From positions 62,001-126,000 of the forward strand of contig CAZUGO010000032.1 in NCBI GenBank assembly GCA_964619935.1: DNA of 64,000 nucleotides. Direction: 5' to 3'. Of this stretch, positions 60,241-64,000 are shown piece after piece. Made by a program: the position numbers and the translations under genes. The DNA comes from CAZUGO01 sp964619935. Its GTDB lineage: Bacteria; Planctomycetota; Phycisphaerae; UBA1845; CAIVHJ01. Position 1 is the stretch's first letter, and each line of letters begins with the position of its first letter. A model generated the notes under the pieces. It did no database searches. It was not told the origin of the DNA and worked only from the letters and a program-made list of their open reading frames with translations.

Positions 60241-62396
60241 TCCGAATCTCCCTCGATCACCCTGACCGCCGGCGCCATCGAGTGTGCCGCCGGGCCACGC
60301 GCTGCCAGCGCCTCGATGAAGAAGACGACCAGCAGCGTCAGCACGATGAACGCCACGCAGACGTGAATGCGACCCCGGCGCAGCGCCAGCAGGATGCCCG
60401 TCACCAGCACGGTCAGGGGGCCGACACGGCCACCCGTCTCAACCGGCTTGCCCAATGCAGGTGCTCCTGACCACGAAACGGTGCGGATCATTCGAAACGC
60501 TCGGCTCATGCCCCGCAGCAAGGGGGCGAACAAGTCGTGTTCCGCCAGGTCAGGCGTATGAGATTCGAGTTCGGCAGGGGCTGCAAACCAGCCTCTGGGC
60601 GCCAAGACCTGCCGGTGGGACCACAGCAAGCTTCGGAAGCTGTGGATCAGCGGCCACGCGAACGACGATGCCGTGAATTGCACCCTGGCCGACCCCCCCG
60701 CGTACCCGCATCCCCAGGTCACGGCCGCCGGCCGCGGCAGGCGTCGGCGCAACAGCACGTGCCTCAAGAGCCCCAGGACCGCGACCGCGGCGAGCAGGAC
60801 CGCCGCCAACACACTGAGCCGTGATGCCGGGGACAGGATCGTGACCAGCGAACGGGTGAATGCGCCCGCGGTCATTCCGGTCACGGCGCCCACGCCACCC
60901 GCCGTCAGCGGAACAAACAGACCCGGCAAGACACCAATCGCGAGGCACGGAACCGCCAGCAGTGCCATTCCGACGGTCATGGCCGGCGGCGTCGGACGCG
61001 GCCGAAGCGCGGCGTCGCGCGGCTCGCCGAGGAAAACCACGCCGAAGACCTTGGCGAAGCACGCCAGCGCCAGGCCACCCATCAGCGCCAGCGCGACCGC
61101 TCCCATGGCGGAGGCGCCGGCCGACCACAGTGACGCGCTCGTTGCGCCGCTGAAGAGCGACCCGTAAAGGAGCCATTCGCTGACGAAGCCGTTGAAAGGA
61201 GGCAGGCCGCAGATCGAGACGGCCGCGATCAGAAACAGGGCCGCATTGACGGGCGTCTTGCGCGCCAGCCCGCCGAGGCGCTCCAGGTTGCCGGTGCCGG
61301 TGGCCTGAATCACCGCCCCGGCCGAAAGGAACAGCAGCCCCTTGAACAGGGCGTGGTTCAGGACGTGCAGCAGCGCTCCGCCGTAGCCGAGCGCCACCAG
61401 TACCGGCCGGCCGTGGGTTTGTCCCATCATCCCGATCCCAATGCCCAGACCGATGATCCCGATGTTCTCGACACTGTGGTAGGCGAGAAGCCGCTTGATG
61501 TCGTGTTGCGCAAGCGCGTAGAGAACGCCGAGGACGCCGCTGACCATTCCGAACACGAGCATGACGACGGCGCAGCTCGTCGGCAGACTCGGCAACCAGC
61601 CGAGCAGTCGCAACAGCCCGTAGACACCGGCCTTGATGACGACGCCGGACAACAGCGCTGAAGCCGGCGTTGGCGCGGCGGGGTGAGCGACCGGCAGCCA
61701 GATGTGCATGGGCATGAAGCCGGCTTTGGTGCCGAAGCCGAAAAGACCCAGGAGGAAGAGCGCGGTGGCCGTGCCCGGACCTGCGTCTTGGAGCGCGGCG
61801 CGGAATTCGGAAAAGTCAGTGGTGCCAGCGGTCGCTGCCAGAATGCCAAACAGCGGAAATACAAAGAATGCCGTTCCCAAGTGATTCACGATCAGGTAGG
61901 TCCACGCCGCGCGACGGGCTTCCGCCCGGCGATGGTGATAGCAGACCAGAAAAAAGGCGGTCAGCATCAGCAGTTCCCAGGCCAACAGGAACACGGCCAC
62001 GTCCGCGGCCGTTACCACCAGCAGGAGTGCGGCAACGAGAACAGACAGCAACGCGCCGAGCACCGCAACGGATCCCCGGCCCATCTCGGCCTGCAGGTAG
62101 CTCCAGGCGTAAATCGCGACGGCGAGACTCAGGCTGCCGACGGCCAGCAGAAACCACGCCGAGAGTCCGTCGAGGGCCAACCGTGCCGCGCCCAGCGGCA
62201 GCGGCCAGGCGAACGTCGTGGGCAGAGGGTCGCGCCCCGCTGTCAGGCACGGCCACGCCGCGGTGATGCTGAGCAGCGACGCGCCTGCGATCGACAACAA
62301 AGCAATCCCCAGGCCGAGACGCGGGCGGCGCGCGAGCAGCACGGACAACGCCGCACCGCCGAAGAGCATCACCAAGGCTGCAAGGATCGCGGTCAC
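60237..62396 (-). CDS. HyfB-like antiporter-type membrane subunit, copy 1
   Basis: 719 residues: a ~480-residue NuoL/M/N core plus a ~200-residue C-terminal extension with extra helices and loop. Marks: FLLAWELLMLTAFFLVCYHH, GTKAGFMPMHIWLPVAHPAA, HDIKRLLAYHSVENIGIIGL, NHALFKGLLFLSAGAVIQAT and, in the extension, VTWGCGYAGGSARVQFTASS. It overlaps both neighbours by four bases. It is a close paralogue of the next gene. Confidence 0.88.
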   Translation of the reverse strand: MTAILAALVMLFGGAALSVLLARRPRLGLGIALLSIAGASLLSITAAWPCLTAGRDPLPTTFAWPLPLGAARLALDGLSAWFLLAVGSLSLAVAIYAWSYLQAEMGRGSVAVLGALLSVLVAALLLVVTAADVAVFLLAWELLMLTAFFLVCYHHRRAEARRAAWTYLIVNHLGTAFFVFPLFGILAATAGTTDFSEFRAALQDAGPGTATALFLLGLFGFGTKAGFMPMHIWLPVAHPAAPTPASALLSGVVIKAGVYGLLRLLGWLPSLPTSCAVVMLVFGMVSGVLGVLYALAQHDIKRLLAYHSVENIGIIGLGIGIGMMGQTHGRPVLVALGYGGALLHVLNHALFKGLLFLSAGAVIQATGTGNLERLGGLARKTPVNAALFLIAAVSICGLPPFNGFVSEWLLYGSLFSGATSASLWSAGASAMGAVALALMGGLALACFAKVFGVVFLGEPRDAALRPRPTPPAMTVGMALLAVPCLAIGVLPGLFVPLTAGGVGAVTGMTAGAFTRSLVTILSPASRLSVLAAVLLAAVAVLGLLRHVLLRRRLPRPAAVTWGCGYAGGSARVQFTASSFAWPLIHSFRSLLWSHRQVLAPRGWFAAPAELESHTPDLAEHDLFAPLLRGMSRAFRMIRTVSWSGAPALGKPVETGGRVGPLTVLVTGILLALRRGRIHVCVAFIVLTLLVVFFIEALAARGPAAHSMAPAVRVIEGDSE

Positions 62397-64000
62397 GGAA
62401 ACGAATTCCTTTTCGACGGACGACCCGCGATTTCGTCAGGGTGCTGCATCACGGCGGCCGCAGCGGTCGGGTCGCCGGATCCTGCACCGGAGAACGGGGA
62501 CCACCAGGCCTCGGCCGCAAACACCAGCAACAACGTGGCGACGATGTACATCAGATAGAGCTGGATGCGACCCTGCTGCAGCGGCCACAGCCGTTCACAG
62601 GTGTGGGCGATGGCGCGAAACGCCGGTTGAAATGCCGAGTGCAACGCGAAGTCCGGCGTGTGCGAGGTCAAGTGGCTCTGCCCGGCGAAGCAGCCCTCCG
62701 GCCGCGCTGCCTGGCGCCGCGAGCGCAACACCGTACGGAAGCTGCACGTGAGCTTCCAGCCGTACGATGATCCGGTGTATTGCATGCGTGCCGCCGGCAA
62801 GGCGTAGCCGCAACCCCAGGTCACTTGTCGGCCCACCGCCAGCGCCGCCGGGCTCCAGCGGCCACGGAGTGCCCACAAGGCCCCGATGACGGCGAGCACG
62901 ACCAGGAACATTCCACTGACCCACGCGAGGGTCAAGAGGGTCGCGTCAAGGGGGGCGCCGAAGTCGCGGTGGGGGCCGGCAACCACGGCCAGCGGGAGTC
63001 GGAGGAAGCCGCCAAGGAGCGGCGCGGCGACGGCGACAACGATACACGCCAGGGCCAGCACACACATCCCTGCGAGCATGGCGACGGGCGTCGCGTGCCC
63101 TGGGACGCCTGCGTCGCGCGGGGCACCGAGAAACATCACGCCGTAGAGCTTCGAAAACCCCGCAAGTGCCAAGCCGCCCATGAGCGCCAGGGCCACCACG
63201 CCGGCCAGGGCGAATGCCGCGAACAGCGGTGACTCCAACCCGGCGGCGCGCAGCAAGCCACTGTAGATCATGAACTCCCCGACAAACCCGTTCAATGGCG
63301 GCAGCGCGCAGATGGCGATGCACCCAATCCCGAACAACGCCGCATTGCGCGGGTCGCGCCGGGCGAGACCCCCGAGGCGCTCGATATCGTCGACCTCCGT
63401 CCCGTGCAGCACCGCGCCGGCGGAGAGAAACAAGAGTCCCTTGAAGAGGGCGTGATTCAAGACGTGAAACAGGGCACCGCCGAACCCGAGCAGCGTCAGA
63501 ATCGGCTGCTGTGCCGCCTGGCCCAGCATTCCCAGGCCGACCCCGAGCATGATGATGCCGATGTTTTCGATACTCGAATAGGCCAGCAGGCGCTTGTACT
63601 TGCGCTGCGCCAGGGCATAAAGAATCGCCATCACGCCGGTGACCACGGCGACCCCGACGACGACCAGGGCGACCCCCGCGGGCAACGGTGGAAGCCATGA
63701 AATGAGCCGCAGCAGCCCGTAGATGCCGGTCTTGATCACGACGCCCGACATCAGCGCGGACACCGGGCTGGGCGCAACGGGATGCGCCTCCGGTAACCAG
63801 ACGTGCAGCGGCATGATCCCGGCTTTGGTGCCGAAACCGAGCAGCCCCATGAGGAACAGCAACACGCAGGGGGTGACCTGGGTCGGATCAAAGACGCCGG
63901 CGAAGCCGCCGAACGCGGTGGTGCCCGCTCGCGCCGTGAAGGCGCCGAACACCGGAAGTACGCCGAACGCCGTGCCCAGGTGAGTCGCGATCAGATACAT
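62393..64000 (-). CDS. HyfB-like antiporter-type membrane subunit, copy 2 (5' partial)
   Basis: The frame runs off the window, so at least the first ~150 residues are missing; 535 residues are visible. Sequence follows copy 1 throughout: GTKAGIMPLHVWLPEAHPVA, RKYKRLLAYSSIENIGIIML, NHALFKGLLFLSAGAVLHGT, and the same C-terminal extension (VTWGCGYALPAARMQYTGSS). The Met at the window edge aligns inside copy 1 (YLIxxHLGTAF), so it is not the true start. Confidence 0.87.
   Translation of the reverse strand: MYLIATHLGTAFGVLPVFGAFTARAGTTAFGGFAGVFDPTQVTPCVLLFLMGLLGFGTKAGIMPLHVWLPEAHPVAPSPVSALMSGVVIKTGIYGLLRLISWLPPLPAGVALVVVGVAVVTGVMAILYALAQRKYKRLLAYSSIENIGIIMLGVGLGMLGQAAQQPILTLLGFGGALFHVLNHALFKGLLFLSAGAVLHGTEVDDIERLGGLARRDPRNAALFGIGCIAICALPPLNGFVGEFMIYSGLLRAAGLESPLFAAFALAGVVALALMGGLALAGFSKLYGVMFLGAPRDAGVPGHATPVAMLAGMCVLALACIVVAVAAPLLGGFLRLPLAVVAGPHRDFGAPLDATLLTLAWVSGMFLVVLAVIGALWALRGRWSPAALAVGRQVTWGCGYALPAARMQYTGSSYGWKLTCSFRTVLRSRRQAARPEGCFAGQSHLTSHTPDFALHSAFQPAFRAIAHTCERLWPLQQGRIQLYLMYIVATLLLVFAAEAWWSPFSGAGSGDPTAAAAVMQHPDEIAGRPSKRNSFP

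Noticed and set aside
1..64000. CRISPR array, insertion sequence, prophage or rRNA operon
   Set aside because: No regularly spaced identical repeats with unique spacers, transposase or integrase motifs, or rRNA sequence were seen.

Overview
The window is GC-rich DNA that looks like a Planctomycetota chromosome of the Phycisphaerae type. The main evidence is two copies of a dockerin-like C-terminal signature (repeats such as DLAQLLGAWGP) at positions 2-376 and 53993-54550. Very tight operons with 1-4 base stop/start overlaps, and an ebo gene cluster, fit this placement. No database search was possible, so the taxonomic call is an inference.

Layout. Positions 1-5136 hold the end of a secreted dockerin-type protein, an HDOD regulator flanked by degenerate receiver folds, a tRNA-Ile2(CAU), cysC, a pseudopilin and a homocysteine methyltransferase-like gene. 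Positions 5183-20964 are a complete 14-gene complex I operon (nuoA to nuoN) behind a recognisable promoter, with one unknown lipoprotein gene inserted between nuoD and nuoE. The 3' end of nuoN overlaps a convergent histidine kinase by 129 bases. Next come a stand-alone Clp N-domain protein, a secreted S41 C-terminal protease with its own promoter, and a degenerate 22-bp tandem repeat.

Positions 35620 down to 25548 form one long minus-strand run: thiL, tsaE, rph, a lipoprotein gene, rdgB, a polyamine module (pyruvoyl arginine decarboxylase, deoxyhypusine synthase-like enzyme, agmatinase), two small membrane protein genes, thiS, thiG and a dinG-type helicase. Positions 35912-41331 carry mnmA, a family 9 glycosyltransferase, a phosphohexomutase, dnaA and a candidate replication origin just upstream of dnaA. 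Positions 41332-47548 hold a GNAT enzyme, an RsbW-like anti-sigma kinase (next to a G12 tract and a TATAAT promoter), a FAD oxidoreductase, a FlgM-like protein, a methyltransferase, a GAF-SpoIIE phosphatase and a histone H1-like lysine-rich protein.

Two accessory systems stand out. Positions 48013-53816 are an ebo cluster: an AroB-like EboD, a small unknown protein, TatD-like EboB, sugar-isomerase-like EboE, UbiA-family EboC (probably with a CTG start) and phosphodiesterase-like EboF. Positions 54783-64000 (minus, running off the window) encode a second complex I-like machine built from hydrogenase-4 type subunits. Its large subunit has lost the [NiFe]-binding cysteines, its ferredoxin and small subunit are fused, and its HyfB-type antiporter subunit is duplicated in tandem. 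It is best read as an energy-converting hydrogenase-related (Ehr-like) complex of unknown substrate beside a normal Nuo complex.
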